This document shows, piece by piece, positions 23,500 to 33,192 of a stretch of 47,183 nucleotides of DNA. The stretch is taken from assembly GCA_002717655.1 (NCBI GenBank), contig PBAY01000028.1:1-47183 (forward strand), read 5' to 3'. The first letter of the stretch is position 1. Every line of letters begins with the position of its first letter. Made by a program: the position numbers and the translations under genes. The stretch comes from Phycisphaerae bacterium (GTDB lineage Bacteria; Planctomycetota; Phycisphaerae; Phycisphaerales; SM1A02). A model generated the notes under the pieces. That model ran no database searches. It was not told where the DNA came from and saw only the letters and a program-made list of their open reading frames with translations.

Positions 23500-25326
23500 T
23501 TGAGAGCTTCGCCAGGCCAGATTACCCGCGTCATGATCAGCGAGCCCCGGCTTTACGGGGCCGCAATTGTCGCCATGGTGCTTTCGGCGCTTCTGATGTA
23601 TCTGGTGCCTCTTATTCCTCAGGTAGTCATAGACGGTGTGCTTCTTGAATCAGGAGAAGGGCCGTCATCCTTTGAACGGTTCATTCTGTCCTTGCTTGGT
23701 GGTTCCGAATTCGTAGGTCGAAATCTGTGGTGGCCTGGTCTCGTCATCCTGTTTCTGTCGGTTCTTGCAGGTGCGTTCGCGTACTTCCGGGGAGCGTTCT
23801 CTGCCAAGGCTACGGAACGTATCGTCCAGAGGATGCGTGACAACCTCTATCAGAAGCTTCAGCGTGCACCAGTTGGTTTCATTGATCGTTCGGAGACCGG
23901 AGATCTGATTCAGCGATGTACCTCGGATGTCGACACGGTCCGGATCTTTCTTTCGGCTCAGGTGGTCGAGGTCGCGAGGGCAATCGCGATGCTGATCGTG
24001 CCATTGCCGTTCATGCTGCTGATCAGTCCAGTCATGACCCTCGCCTCGATTGTTTTTCTTCCAGTGATCGTCATCTTCGCGTTCTTCTACTTCAAGCGGA
24101 TTCGAGTCGCGTTCCTCGATGTCGATGAGGCAGAGGCGGATCTGACGAGTACCGTGCAGGAGAACATCAGTGGGATACGTGTGGTTCGTGCCTTTGCCCA
24201 GCAGGAGCAGGAGTGCGAGAAGTTCGATGGCCGCAATGGGCGTCATCGGGATCTGGACAACCACCTGTACAGGGTCCTGGCCTGGTTCTGGTCGATTTCG
24301 GATCTCATGTGCATGTCACAGAAGATCATCGTCGTCGGCCTGGGATTGGTTCTTCTGGGGCTCGGGCATCTTGAGGTCGGTGCCTTCTTCTTCTTTCTGA
24401 CCGTTGTTTCGATGTTCGTCTGGCCCATTCGGCAGATGGGGCGGATTCTGGCGGATCTCGGCAAAGCACAGGTGGCGCTCGGTCGCATCGGTCATGTGCT
24501 TGAGCAGCCGGAAGAAAGTCATGGTGAAACAGGCGTCGAACTTGCCCGGGAGTCTCTGGCAGGTGCGATTTCATTCCGCGGTGTGACCTTTTCACATCCA
24601 GAGTCGGACCCGGTTCTCCATGACATCAGTTTTGAAGTGGCCGCAGGCTCCACCATTGCATTGGTCGGGCCAAGTGGTTGTGGTAAATCCACGATCATCA
24701 ATCTTCTGATGCGTTTCTATGAACCGGATGAAGGTTCAATCGAACTGGATGGAATCAGACTTTCTGAGATTGATCGAACATCTCTACGTTCGAATCTGAG
24801 TGTAGTCATGCAGGAACCGTTTCTGTATTCCCGAAGTCTGATGGACAATCTGGCGATGGGGCGTGATGGGGCGGAGGAGCGGGAAATCGTCGAAGCGACG
24901 ACCGTTGCCTCGATCCATGATTCGATCATGGAGTTCGAAGAGGGATATTCGACCGTAGTCGGGGAACGTGGTCTGACGTTGTCCGGTGGACAACGGCAAC
25001 GCCTGTCGATCGCCAGGGCACTGCTGAGAGATCCTGCGGTTCTGGTCCTTGACGATGCGCTCAGTGCAGTGGACACGAAGACGGAGCGTGCCATCCTCGC
25101 GGCGCTCAAGGATCGAAAGCATCGTCATACCACCATTCTGATCGCCCATCGACTGACGACGGTCATGCAGGCGGATGAAGTTCTTGTTCTGGATGAGGGG
25201 AGGATTGTCGATCGTGGCAGTCATGATGAGCTGTTGAAGCGTCAGGGCATCTATCGCAGATTCTGGGATATCCAGCACAAGGGCATGGACTCACTGAATG
25301 ACGACTCATCGGGGGACTCCGCATGA
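23500..25326 (+). CDS. ABC exporter half-transporter, degenerate catalytic site subunit
   Basis: Residues about 18-315 form an exporter-type membrane domain of six helices. The ATPase domain has Walker A GPSGCGKST (390-398), a Q-loop in VVMQEP, the signature LSGGQ (494-498), and Walker B VLVLDD (514-519), where D519 replaces the catalytic glutamate. The switch histidine is H550 (LIAHRL). This fits one half of a heterodimeric exporter such as the TM287/288 or BmrCD type. The start is either TTG at 23500 or ATG at 23533; no clear ribosome site decides. Its stop overlaps the start of the next half-transporter in ATGA, so the two are made together. The substrate is unknown; lipids or peptides are typical. 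Confidence 0.92.
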   Translation: MRASPGQITRVMISEPRLYGAAIVAMVLSALLMYLVPLIPQVVIDGVLLESGEGPSSFERFILSLLGGSEFVGRNLWWPGLVILFLSVLAGAFAYFRGAFSAKATERIVQRMRDNLYQKLQRAPVGFIDRSETGDLIQRCTSDVDTVRIFLSAQVVEVARAIAMLIVPLPFMLLISPVMTLASIVFLPVIVIFAFFYFKRIRVAFLDVDEAEADLTSTVQENISGIRVVRAFAQQEQECEKFDGRNGRHRDLDNHLYRVLAWFWSISDLMCMSQKIIVVGLGLVLLGLGHLEVGAFFFFLTVVSMFVWPIRQMGRILADLGKAQVALGRIGHVLEQPEESHGETGVELARESLAGAISFRGVTFSHPESDPVLHDISFEVAAGSTIALVGPSGCGKSTIINLLMRFYEPDEGSIELDGIRLSEIDRTSLRSNLSVVMQEPFLYSRSLMDNLAMGRDGAEEREIVEATTVASIHDSIMEFEEGYSTVVGERGLTLSGGQRQRLSIARALLRDPAVLVLDDALSAVDTKTERAILAALKDRKHRHTTILIAHRLTTVMQADEVLVLDEGRIVDRGSHDELLKRQGIYRRFWDIQHKGMDSLNDDSSGDSA

Positions 25327-27152
25327 GCCAGGGCACGCCACATGTAGAGGATGTTCTGGGCACCATCGATCGTGGCCTATGGCGTCGAATCGCATCGCAT
25401 GGCCGGCCATATTCCTCATCCGCGATCGCCATGGTCATCGGCGGGGTGTTGATCGCCGTTGTGGAGAGCATGTTGCCGCTGGTGACAGGCTGGCTCGTCG
25501 ATGCGGTCGTCGACCAGTCAAGTCCCACAAGGATGACATGGCTCGGAATCCTGTATGTCAGTCTTTGCGTCGGTTTCTGCGTACTCGTCTGGTGGTTCAT
25601 CGTTGCTGCTGGCAGACTTGCGACGGGCTTGGCACATGATCTTCGACAGGCTTCATTCAAGCGACTCCAGCAGCTGGAATTCGAATATTTCGATCTGCAG
25701 CCAGCTGGGTGGTTGGTTTCGAGATTGACTTCCGATTGTCGCAAGGTCGCAAGCTTGATGCCCTGGTTTCTTCTGGATCTCTGCTGGGGTATCACATTCC
25801 TCATTCTTGTTGCGACCGCAATGTTGCTGATTGACTATGAGTTGGCGCTCTATGTGATGACCATTGTTCCGATTCTGGTGGTCGTCACCTTCTACTTTCA
25901 GGGCAAGCTGTTGCGCAGTTCTCGATTGATGCGCAAGACCAACTCTGAGCTGACGGCGGTCTACAACGAAGGCATCATGGGGGTGCGTACCACCAAGTCG
26001 TTGACCAGAGAGCAGGAGAATCTCTCCGAATTCCAGGTTGTCTCCGACACGATGCATCGGCACTCGATGACCAATGCGATCCAGACCTCGATCTTTCTGC
26101 CCATCGTGACCAGTGTGGGGAGTATCGGTGTGGGAATTGCGCTCTGGGCAGGTGGTCTGCAGATCGCGGATGGAGAAGGTCTTTCGATCGGCATGTTGGT
26201 CGCCTTCATGCAATATGCCGTCCTCTTCGCGATGCCTGTTCAGGAGTTGGCGGCAAGGCTGTCCGACCTCAAGGGCGCCCAGGCGGCAGCAGAACGTATT
26301 CAGGGTCTGCTTGACCGAGTGCCGGCCATACGTGATTCAGATGAAGTGCTTGATCGAATGCGTGAGATGCAAGGTGTCACATCGGATGAGCTCGCCATTG
26401 ATGGTGGCGATGCTGACATCAACACCATCGAATTCAAGGATGTCTCCTTCTGGTACAAGCAGGGCGAGCCCGTGCTGCTCAATCTTGATCTTGCGATTCG
26501 TCCCAAGGAAACGATTGCGCTGGTAGGCCCGACGGGTGTGGGGAAGACCACGATTGCTTCACTGTTGTGCAGGTTCTATGAGCCATGTGAAGGTGGGATC
26601 TACATCAATGATGTCGAGTATCGAAAGCGAAGTCTTCACTGGCTTCAGTCGAATCTCGGTATTGTCCTGCAGCATCCACATCTGTTCTCGGGGACCGTGG
26701 CGCAGAACATCGCCTATGGCATGCCGGGTATCTCGAAGGACAGGATCATCCAGGCTGCCACACAGGTAGAGGCTCATGGATTCATCGAGCAGATGCCACA
26801 GGGCTATGAGAGCGAAGTAGGTGAAGGCGGAGGACGTCTCTCGATCGGTCAGCGGCAGTTGATCGCACTGGCTCGTGCTGTCTTGGCAGATCCCCAGGTC
26901 TTCGTGATGGATGAGGCTACTTCGTCAGTCGACACCGAAACTGAGCACCATATTCAGCAGGGAATCGAGGCCGCGCTGGCCGATCGGATCGCCGTGGTGA
27001 TCGCTCACAGGCTCTCCACGGTCCGATCCGCTGACCGGATTCTCGTGGTCGAATCGGGCCAGATCGTCGAGCAGGGCAGCCATGCAGCGCTGCTGGAGGC
27101 GGGGGGAGCCTACAGAGAGCTCTATAGACGCCATTTTGCGGGATCTTCCTGA
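25323..27152 (+). CDS. ABC exporter half-transporter, canonical catalytic subunit
   Basis: This is the partner of the preceding gene, with a six-helix membrane domain (about 30-310) and an ATPase domain carrying Walker A GPTGVGKTT (402-410), Q-loop in IVLQHP, signature LSIGQ (506-510) and Walker B VFVMDE (526-531) with the catalytic glutamate E531. The signature departs from LSGGQ (glycine to isoleucine). In the dimer that loop faces the partner's Walker motifs, which themselves lack the glutamate. One ATP site is therefore degenerate and the other standard. The ATG overlaps the upstream stop by four bases. A long charged linker (about 335-365) separates the two domains. Confidence 0.93.
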   Translation: MSQGTPHVEDVLGTIDRGLWRRIASHGRPYSSSAIAMVIGGVLIAVVESMLPLVTGWLVDAVVDQSSPTRMTWLGILYVSLCVGFCVLVWWFIVAAGRLATGLAHDLRQASFKRLQQLEFEYFDLQPAGWLVSRLTSDCRKVASLMPWFLLDLCWGITFLILVATAMLLIDYELALYVMTIVPILVVVTFYFQGKLLRSSRLMRKTNSELTAVYNEGIMGVRTTKSLTREQENLSEFQVVSDTMHRHSMTNAIQTSIFLPIVTSVGSIGVGIALWAGGLQIADGEGLSIGMLVAFMQYAVLFAMPVQELAARLSDLKGAQAAAERIQGLLDRVPAIRDSDEVLDRMREMQGVTSDELAIDGGDADINTIEFKDVSFWYKQGEPVLLNLDLAIRPKETIALVGPTGVGKTTIASLLCRFYEPCEGGIYINDVEYRKRSLHWLQSNLGIVLQHPHLFSGTVAQNIAYGMPGISKDRIIQAATQVEAHGFIEQMPQGYESEVGEGGGRLSIGQRQLIALARAVLADPQVFVMDEATSSVDTETEHHIQQGIEAALADRIAVVIAHRLSTVRSADRILVVESGQIVEQGSHAALLEAGGAYRELYRRHFAGSS

Positions 27153-27230
27153 GTGATCATGCGGATATGCAGCTGGTACACCCCCTTCTGTGAGGTATGG
27201 TAAAGACATGCCTTTGGGATGAGATCTCAA

Positions 27231-27260
27231 GAGGATTGGTCCTCCCACCTTCGCAGGTGG
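27231..27260 (+). promoter_or_regulatory. Twin hairpins in the subtilase leader
   Basis: Two adjoining stem-loops, GAGGA-TTGG-TCCTC (27231-27244) and CCACCT-TCGC-AGGTGG (27245-27260), lie 23-52 bases before the subtilase ATG. The second has a stable TCGC tetraloop. They could act as a leader element or protect the mRNA 5' end. No known riboswitch consensus is recognised. Confidence 0.4.
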
Positions 27261-27282
27261 CTAGCACTGGAGAGTTTGAATC

Positions 27283-29769
27283 ATGAATATCCGTCGTCTT
27301 GCCGGCCTGATTCCGGCCGTGTTGATCAGCACCCAGGTTGCTGCTGATGTCATTGACGTGAACCTGCTTGACCAGATGGAGGAAGTGGGTGCCGAGGGTA
27401 CCGTTTCTGCACTGGTCTACCTCAACGCACAGGTTGATGTGAAAGCGCTGTCTGACGATATTGCCGAGCAGCGGTTTACCCGCTCGCATCGTCATCAGAT
27501 CGTCGTTGACGCACTCCGTGACATGGCGGATGCGACACAGGGCCCCTTGCTTGCGCGGCTTGGTGAACTTCAGGATCAGGGTTCGGTTGATCGAATCAAG
27601 CCGTTCTGGATCAGCAACCTGGTCAGCATTCAGTCTCGTCCGGCCGTCATCATGGAACTTTCCGATCGCGACGACGTGCTCCACATCTATCGAGATTATG
27701 GCATCGAGCTGATCGAGCCTGTTTCCGGTCCGATTGACAATCCTCGTGGCCAGGCCCGTGGTGCAGTCGAAGCAGGCGTTGATGCGGTCAACGCTCCGGA
27801 TTGCTGGAACATGGGCATTGATGGTTCAGGTGTTCTGGTTGCGATTCTTGATACGGGTGTTGATGGCAGCCATCCTGCATTGAGCAGTCGATGGGCGGGC
27901 AATCTTCCCGAGTACTCCGGTCATCCAGAGTGGGCGTTTCTCGATCCTTACAACGGAAATCATGGCAATCCCTATGACTCCGGTTCTCATGGCACCCATG
28001 TCCTGGGTACGGTCTGCGGCGGTAATCCCGGCGACGCCATCGGTGTTGCGCCTGGGGCAAGTTGGATCGCTTCCGCTGGTATTGACCAGGGTGGTATTTC
28101 TTCCACCGTCACCAGTGCGATCGAGGCCTTCGAGTGGTTTGCTGATCCCGATGGAATTTCATTCACCTCATGGGATGTGCCGAATGTGGTTTCCAACTCA
28201 TGGGGCCTGGTGACGAGCCACGGCTACCCGCCATGCGATCAGACCTTCTGGTCCTATCTCGACAACATCGAGGCTGCTGGGTGCCTTGTTCTGTTTGCGG
28301 CAGGCAACGAGGGAAGCAGTGGGCTTCGTCGACCCGGCGATCGCGCGACTGACGATTATTCCACGTGTGCGGTAGCTGCCATCGATCCACATAGCTCTGG
28401 ATATCCCGTTGCCAGTTTCTCCTCTCGTGGTCCAACCGCCTGCACGCCTTCGGGCTCCTCGGCCATCAAGCCGGACATCTCCGGTCCAGGCGTGGATACA
28501 CGTTCGAGTGTTCCTGGGGGTGGCTATTCCAACTACAGCGGGACCTCGATGGCGACACCTCACCTCAATGGTGTGGTCGCACTGGTCTGTCAGGCCAACC
28601 CGGATCTTGATGTCGAGACCATCAAGGAAATCATCTATTCCACCGCGCTTGATCTTGGCAGCACCGGTGAAGACAACGATTACGGCAATGGTCTGGTCGA
28701 CGCTTATGCAGCGGTCCAGCAGGCTCTGGAAACCGTTTCACTGTCCTGGTCCTATCCTTCAGGTCGCCCTGAATGGATCGAGCCTACGGGCGGAACGGAA
28801 ATCGAACTCACGATCACTGGTCAGGAAGCTACGCCTGATATCTCGACTGCGAAGCTGCATGTCATACTCGGTGGTGGTGTCGTCGATGTGCCACTTGTCC
28901 ATGATGGAGGTCCCAACTTCCGTGCGGTCTTCCCCGAAGTGGACTGCAATCAGGAAGTGATCTACTGGTTCTCCGTTGAAACAACTGACGGCGACATGTC
29001 CTACAGTCCCTATGCAGCACCCAATGAGAGCTTCTCCGGCATGGGTCTTTCCGGCTACGAGGAAAGCTTCAAGGATGAGTTCCAGACTGATCAGGGTTGG
29101 ACGGTTGATTCGGGTGCCGTGGAAGGCAACTGGATCCGCGTGATTCCAAGTGAAGGCGGCAACCGTTGTGATGCGGGATCCGATTCGGATGGTTCCGGAT
29201 ACTGCTTCGTCACCGGCAATGCCGGCGATGAGGACGTTGATGGTGGAACAACCATCCTGACCTCGCCTTCAATGGACGCCAGCGATTCGCAGGCGGTATT
29301 GGAATTCGATTTCTGGTATAGCAATGGCAGCAGTTGTGCAGGAGCTGATCCGCTCAACGATGTCTTCGAGATCGAGATTTCCGATGATTTTGGTTTAACC
29401 TGGTTGAATCTCGAAACCGTCGGACCTGGTGGAGACGATGTCAATGGCGGCTGGAAGAGTCGTTCGTTGCAGGTCTCGGATATCGCGGGTATCGATCAGT
29501 CGAATCCAATTCAGATTCGCTTCGTCTGCGGTGATCTCAACGATGGCTCGATCATCGAGGCTGGCGTCGACAACGTCCGAATCGGCTACTACTACTGCAA
29601 TGATGAGCTCTGCCCCGGCGACCTCAACAATGATGGTGTGATCGGTGTCGACGACATTCTCTTCCTCATCTCTGCCTGGGATACTGCGAATGGAGATGTC
29701 AATGGAGATGGAACCACGAATGTCGATGACATTCTGATTGTTCTGGCCTCCTTCGGTGATGAGTGCTGA
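27283..29769 (+). CDS. Secreted subtilisin-like serine protease (S8) with dockerin-like C-terminus
   Basis: The 828-residue product has a signal peptide (about 1-21), a propeptide of about 125 residues resembling the I9 inhibitor fold, and an S8 catalytic domain. Its triad is D190 (VAILDTGVDG), H236 (GSHGTHVLGT) and S422 (SGTSMATPH), and the oxyanion asparagine is N342 (AAGNEG). Beta-sandwich regions follow (about 485-770). The last 54 residues hold two calcium loops, DLNNDGVIGVDDILFL and DVNGDGTTNVDDILIV, ending FGDEC. It is likely exported by Sec, self-processed and retained or assembled outside the cell. Twin hairpins precede the gene and a strong terminator follows. Confidence 0.93.
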   Translation: MNIRRLAGLIPAVLISTQVAADVIDVNLLDQMEEVGAEGTVSALVYLNAQVDVKALSDDIAEQRFTRSHRHQIVVDALRDMADATQGPLLARLGELQDQGSVDRIKPFWISNLVSIQSRPAVIMELSDRDDVLHIYRDYGIELIEPVSGPIDNPRGQARGAVEAGVDAVNAPDCWNMGIDGSGVLVAILDTGVDGSHPALSSRWAGNLPEYSGHPEWAFLDPYNGNHGNPYDSGSHGTHVLGTVCGGNPGDAIGVAPGASWIASAGIDQGGISSTVTSAIEAFEWFADPDGISFTSWDVPNVVSNSWGLVTSHGYPPCDQTFWSYLDNIEAAGCLVLFAAGNEGSSGLRRPGDRATDDYSTCAVAAIDPHSSGYPVASFSSRGPTACTPSGSSAIKPDISGPGVDTRSSVPGGGYSNYSGTSMATPHLNGVVALVCQANPDLDVETIKEIIYSTALDLGSTGEDNDYGNGLVDAYAAVQQALETVSLSWSYPSGRPEWIEPTGGTEIELTITGQEATPDISTAKLHVILGGGVVDVPLVHDGGPNFRAVFPEVDCNQEVIYWFSVETTDGDMSYSPYAAPNESFSGMGLSGYEESFKDEFQTDQGWTVDSGAVEGNWIRVIPSEGGNRCDAGSDSDGSGYCFVTGNAGDEDVDGGTTILTSPSMDASDSQAVLEFDFWYSNGSSCAGADPLNDVFEIEISDDFGLTWLNLETVGPGGDDVNGGWKSRSLQVSDIAGIDQSNPIQIRFVCGDLNDGSIIEAGVDNVRIGYYYCNDELCPGDLNNDGVIGVDDILFLISAWDTANGDVNGDGTTNVDDILIVLASFGDEC

Positions 29770-29793
29770 GCACTCGATTCAGTTTGATTCAGC

Positions 29794-29830
29794 CACGGCC
29801 CGGCGCATCATGCGTCGGGCCGTGTTCTTT
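29794..29830 (+). terminator. Intrinsic terminator after the subtilase
   Basis: A 14-bp stem (one G-T pair), CACGGCCCGGCGCA with TGCGTCGGGCCGTG, closes a three-base TCA loop and is followed by TTCTTTC. It lies 24 bases past the stop. Confidence 0.85.
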
Positions 29831-29871
29831 CAATTCGGTCTGAATCTTGAATTGCCTGCTACAGTTTCGGC

Positions 29872-31239
29872 ATGTTGTATTCCATGTTGATCAGTATCGC
29901 TCTCTTCGCCAATCCAGCGGTTCATTCGGTATCGGACATTTCCCAACAGTTCAGCTTCTACATGGATGGTCGATTTCATCGCCAGTACCTGAAGGACGAT
30001 GCTGTGGATGTGCGCAACTGGGGCAGCCTTTCGGAGCTGGATCTCAGCAATATCAATCTGCTGCTGCTCACGGGCGGTGATGCTCGTATTCCATACGACG
30101 ACGGCGCGAGGAAGAACATTTCCGACTTTCTCACAGGCGGTGGGACCGTGCTCATCATGGCTGACGGGACTGGTAAATCAGTACCCGTGGCCCCGTTCGT
30201 GGAGTCCTACGGCGCCACGTTGCACAACAAGGCCGCCAGCAAGCCCTTGAAGGGATTGAATGAATTGGCCGACCAGGAAATCACCTTTCGTCGTGGGGGG
30301 ACCCTGAAGCTGGATGAGAACTGGAGTCCACTCATCGTTGATCAAGCCGGTCGACCTGTACTTGCTGAACGCCCAGTTGGGGCCGGTACGCTCGTGCTTG
30401 GAAGCCGGGGGTTGTTCGGCCAGAAGCCAGATGCATCTGATCCAATCAATGATGCATGGGTGGGGCCCATGCTGACCGCACGTGCCGCCAGCAAGCCCAT
30501 TGATCCAAAGCGAAAGCCTCGGCGAACCTGGGCCGAGGACAGTCGAATGGCTGGTCCCTTGAAGATCGAGTTCCATGATGGGACTGAGCAGTTCGCGGAT
30601 GACATTGTCGAGGTCTATGAAGAGGTTCGTCCTCACATGCTCGCGATCACCGGGGTTGAACCTGCTCCTGGAATGATCCAGCGGATGTTGATTCTTCCGA
30701 CCGGAGGCGGTGGTTTTTCAAGCGGCGTCTGCATTGCCATTGGTGCCTGGTGGGGTGGCTTCCCGGAGAAGCGTTATCCAATGGTTGAATTGATTTCCCA
30801 TGAAGCAGGGCACTCCTGGGTACTGCCGCATCCGGAGCCGCTCTGGAATGAGCCGATTGCGACCTGGTTCGGAATTCAGGTTGGACGTCGTCTGGGCATG
30901 CCTGAGGCGGAGCAGACCCTACATCGGCAACTCCGCAAGGGGAGGAAGCACGATCCGGACTTCACGAAGATGGATCCGATGGCTGAAGGTGCTCCGCGAG
31001 ATCTGATCTGGGGAAAATCGTATTTCGTCTTTGAAGAACTTGAGCGGAAGCATGGTCCCGGTGCGATGGCCAAGTACTTCATAGCCAAGCGGAAGCTCGT
31101 TCCAGCTCAACGGCAGGGCTATTCCATGGATGACTGTGTTGCGGTCTGGAGCATGGCTACTGGAGAGGACCTGTTCCCATGGTTCAGATCTCTTGCCTTT
31201 GATGTTGATCGATCCCGCACTGATCTGCCGATGCCTTGA
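29872..31239 (+). CDS. Secreted putative zinc metallopeptidase with N-terminal GATase-like domain
   Basis: The 455-residue product has a short N-terminal signal (about 1-18). An alpha/beta region (about 55-175, INLLLLTGGDARIP and FLTGGGTVLIMADG) resembles the class I glutamine-amidotransferase or ThuA-like fold without a visible catalytic cysteine. A C-terminal region contains HEAGH at H310-E311-H314, preceded by VELIS. E327 in WNEPIATWFG is a plausible third zinc ligand, giving a gluzincin-type layout. This is close to the M60-like pattern, but I cannot assign the family firmly. The terminator of the subtilase separates it from that gene, and typA starts 53 bases beyond its stop. Confidence 0.7.
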   Translation: MLYSMLISIALFANPAVHSVSDISQQFSFYMDGRFHRQYLKDDAVDVRNWGSLSELDLSNINLLLLTGGDARIPYDDGARKNISDFLTGGGTVLIMADGTGKSVPVAPFVESYGATLHNKAASKPLKGLNELADQEITFRRGGTLKLDENWSPLIVDQAGRPVLAERPVGAGTLVLGSRGLFGQKPDASDPINDAWVGPMLTARAASKPIDPKRKPRRTWAEDSRMAGPLKIEFHDGTEQFADDIVEVYEEVRPHMLAITGVEPAPGMIQRMLILPTGGGGFSSGVCIAIGAWWGGFPEKRYPMVELISHEAGHSWVLPHPEPLWNEPIATWFGIQVGRRLGMPEAEQTLHRQLRKGRKHDPDFTKMDPMAEGAPRDLIWGKSYFVFEELERKHGPGAMAKYFIAKRKLVPAQRQGYSMDDCVAVWSMATGEDLFPWFRSLAFDVDRSRTDLPMP

Positions 31240-31291
31240 TTCCGCTGATGGCCGTAACGTGGTATCGTTCCGGCCCATAAGGCCCAGATTC

Positions 31292-33148
31292 ATGCTTCAT
31301 ACTGCTGACCCAAATCTTCGGAACATCGCGATCATTGCCCATGTCGATCATGGCAAGACGACGCTGGTGGATTCCATGCTCGCCTTCTGTGGGTCGATGG
31401 AACTCGATCGTTCCGAAGCTGATTGCATCCTTGACTCTGATCCACTTGAAAAAGAGCGTGGTATCACGATCACCTCCAAGAACTGTGCCGTGACCTATCG
31501 TCCCAAGAGTGGTGACCATGCAGGCAAGACCTGTCGAATCAACATCATCGATACTCCTGGTCATGCTGATTTTGGTGGTGAAGTTGAACGCGTGCTCAAG
31601 ATGGCCGATGGTGTTCTGCTGCTGGTTGATGCCTTTGAAGGGCCCATGCCTCAGACCAGATTCGTTCTTGGCAAGGCCTTGGAACTGGACCATCCAGTCG
31701 TCGTTGTGATCAACAAGTGTGATCGTCCGAATGCTCGGCCTGATGATGTGATGACCGAGGTCTTCGATCTTCTGGTGGCGCTTGGTGCCAGCGATGAACG
31801 GCTCGATTTCCCTGTGATCTACGCCTCCGGTCTGGATGGGTGGACATCACTTGAGGAAGGTGTTCATGAAGGTGACATGCAGCCCTTGCTTGATGGGATC
31901 ATGGAGCATATTCCTGCGCCCGTCGGCTATGCCGATGTACCGCTGCAGATGCTCATCGCAAGTCAGGATTATTCCCCTTACGCGGGACGCATCGCCATTG
32001 GTCGTATCTATGCGGGCGCCTTGTCCGCTGGCCAGGCCGTGACGGTCTGTCATGAGCATGAGAATCGAATTGCCAGAGCGCAGAAGGTCTATCGATTCAA
32101 GGATCTTGGCAAGGCTCCTGCAGAGCTTGTTTCAGTAGGAGACCTGTGTGCAGTGGAAGGCATCGGTGACTTCGAAATCGGCGACACCATTGCTTGTCCA
32201 GAGCAGCCCAACCCGATTGCTCGTATCGCAGTTGATGAACCCACGCTTCACATGCTGTTCCGGATCAACGACTCGCCCAATGCTGGGCGTTCAGGTCAGT
32301 ACGTGACCTCTCGTCAGATTTCCGATCGTCTGCAGCGTGAGCTACGCAGCAATCTGGCCTTGCGAGTCGAGCAGGGTGATGGGGCGGATGAGTTCAAGGT
32401 TGCTGGTCGCGGGCTGCTCCATCTCGGGATCCTGCTGGAGAACATGCGTCGCGAGGGCTACGAACTGACAGTCGGTCGTCCTCAGGTCATTGAAAAGGTG
32501 ATTGATGGGGTCAAGTGCGAACCGATTGAGCTGTTGACTCTGGATGTGGACCATGATCATGTCGGTGCTGCCATGGAGCTTCTTGGTCTGCGCGGTGGTG
32601 AAGTACAGTCTCTGGAGCAACGTGATGATCGCACGCATATTGAGTGCGAGATTCCGGCTCGTGGACTCATCGGGCTTCGTAGTCACATGTTGACGGCGAC
32701 TGGCGGCGAAGCAGTGATGTACCACTGTTTTCAGAAATACGCCCCAGTACGAACGACTGCCTACAGACGAAGCAATGGCGTGATGGTGGCTACCGCTGCT
32801 GGTCAAGCTGCGATGTACTCGATGCTCAATCTTTCGCAGCGTGGAATTCTTTTCGTGGAACCTCAGGATGTGGTCTATGCGGGTCAGATCGTCGGTGAGA
32901 ATTCACGTGACAATGACCTTGGTGTGAACATCGTCAAAGGCAAGGCCTTCTCGAATGTTCGTGAATCGACCAAGGAGGCCACGGTAGTGCTCAAGGCATC
33001 CCGGGAAATCACACTGGAGTCGGCTCTTGAGTACATCCAGGATGACGAACTGGTGGAAATCACGCCTGATGACATCCGGCTACGCAAGAAGATTCTCGAT
33101 GAGACGAAGCGAAAGCAGTTGGCGCGTCAACAGAAATCAACGGCCTGA
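31292..33148 (+). CDS. typA: Translational GTPase TypA/BipA
   Basis: TypA is a ribosome-binding GTPase of the EF-G group, involved in 50S assembly and stress responses. The G domain shows AHVDHGKTT (P-loop), RGITITSKNC (switch I), DTPGHADFGGEVERVL (switch II) and NKCDRP (G4). The later domains include the TypA-characteristic YHCFQKYAP and VFVEPQDVVYAGQIVGEN-like segments. At 618 residues the length fits. ATG at 31292 is chosen because the family begins a few residues before RNIAIIAHVDHG; a longer upstream frame would overlap the preceding gene. A weak AAGG lies about ten bases upstream. Confidence 0.95.
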   Translation: MLHTADPNLRNIAIIAHVDHGKTTLVDSMLAFCGSMELDRSEADCILDSDPLEKERGITITSKNCAVTYRPKSGDHAGKTCRINIIDTPGHADFGGEVERVLKMADGVLLLVDAFEGPMPQTRFVLGKALELDHPVVVVINKCDRPNARPDDVMTEVFDLLVALGASDERLDFPVIYASGLDGWTSLEEGVHEGDMQPLLDGIMEHIPAPVGYADVPLQMLIASQDYSPYAGRIAIGRIYAGALSAGQAVTVCHEHENRIARAQKVYRFKDLGKAPAELVSVGDLCAVEGIGDFEIGDTIACPEQPNPIARIAVDEPTLHMLFRINDSPNAGRSGQYVTSRQISDRLQRELRSNLALRVEQGDGADEFKVAGRGLLHLGILLENMRREGYELTVGRPQVIEKVIDGVKCEPIELLTLDVDHDHVGAAMELLGLRGGEVQSLEQRDDRTHIECEIPARGLIGLRSHMLTATGGEAVMYHCFQKYAPVRTTAYRRSNGVMVATAAGQAAMYSMLNLSQRGILFVEPQDVVYAGQIVGENSRDNDLGVNIVKGKAFSNVRESTKEATVVLKASREITLESALEYIQDDELVEITPDDIRLRKKILDETKRKQLARQQKSTA

Positions 33149-33192
33149 ATCCACGGTGTCGACAACAGCTTCGGCTTCGCTACGATGGTGAT

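Noticed and set aside
27200..27282. A c-di-GMP or other riboswitch in the subtilase leader
   Set aside because: The two hairpins are clear but the conserved joining sequences of known riboswitch classes are not present.
31130..31291. An N-terminal extension of typA
   Set aside because: The open frame continues upstream, but it would overlap the preceding gene by 110 bases and add 54 residues that the family lacks. The MLHTADPNLRN start fits the conserved length.
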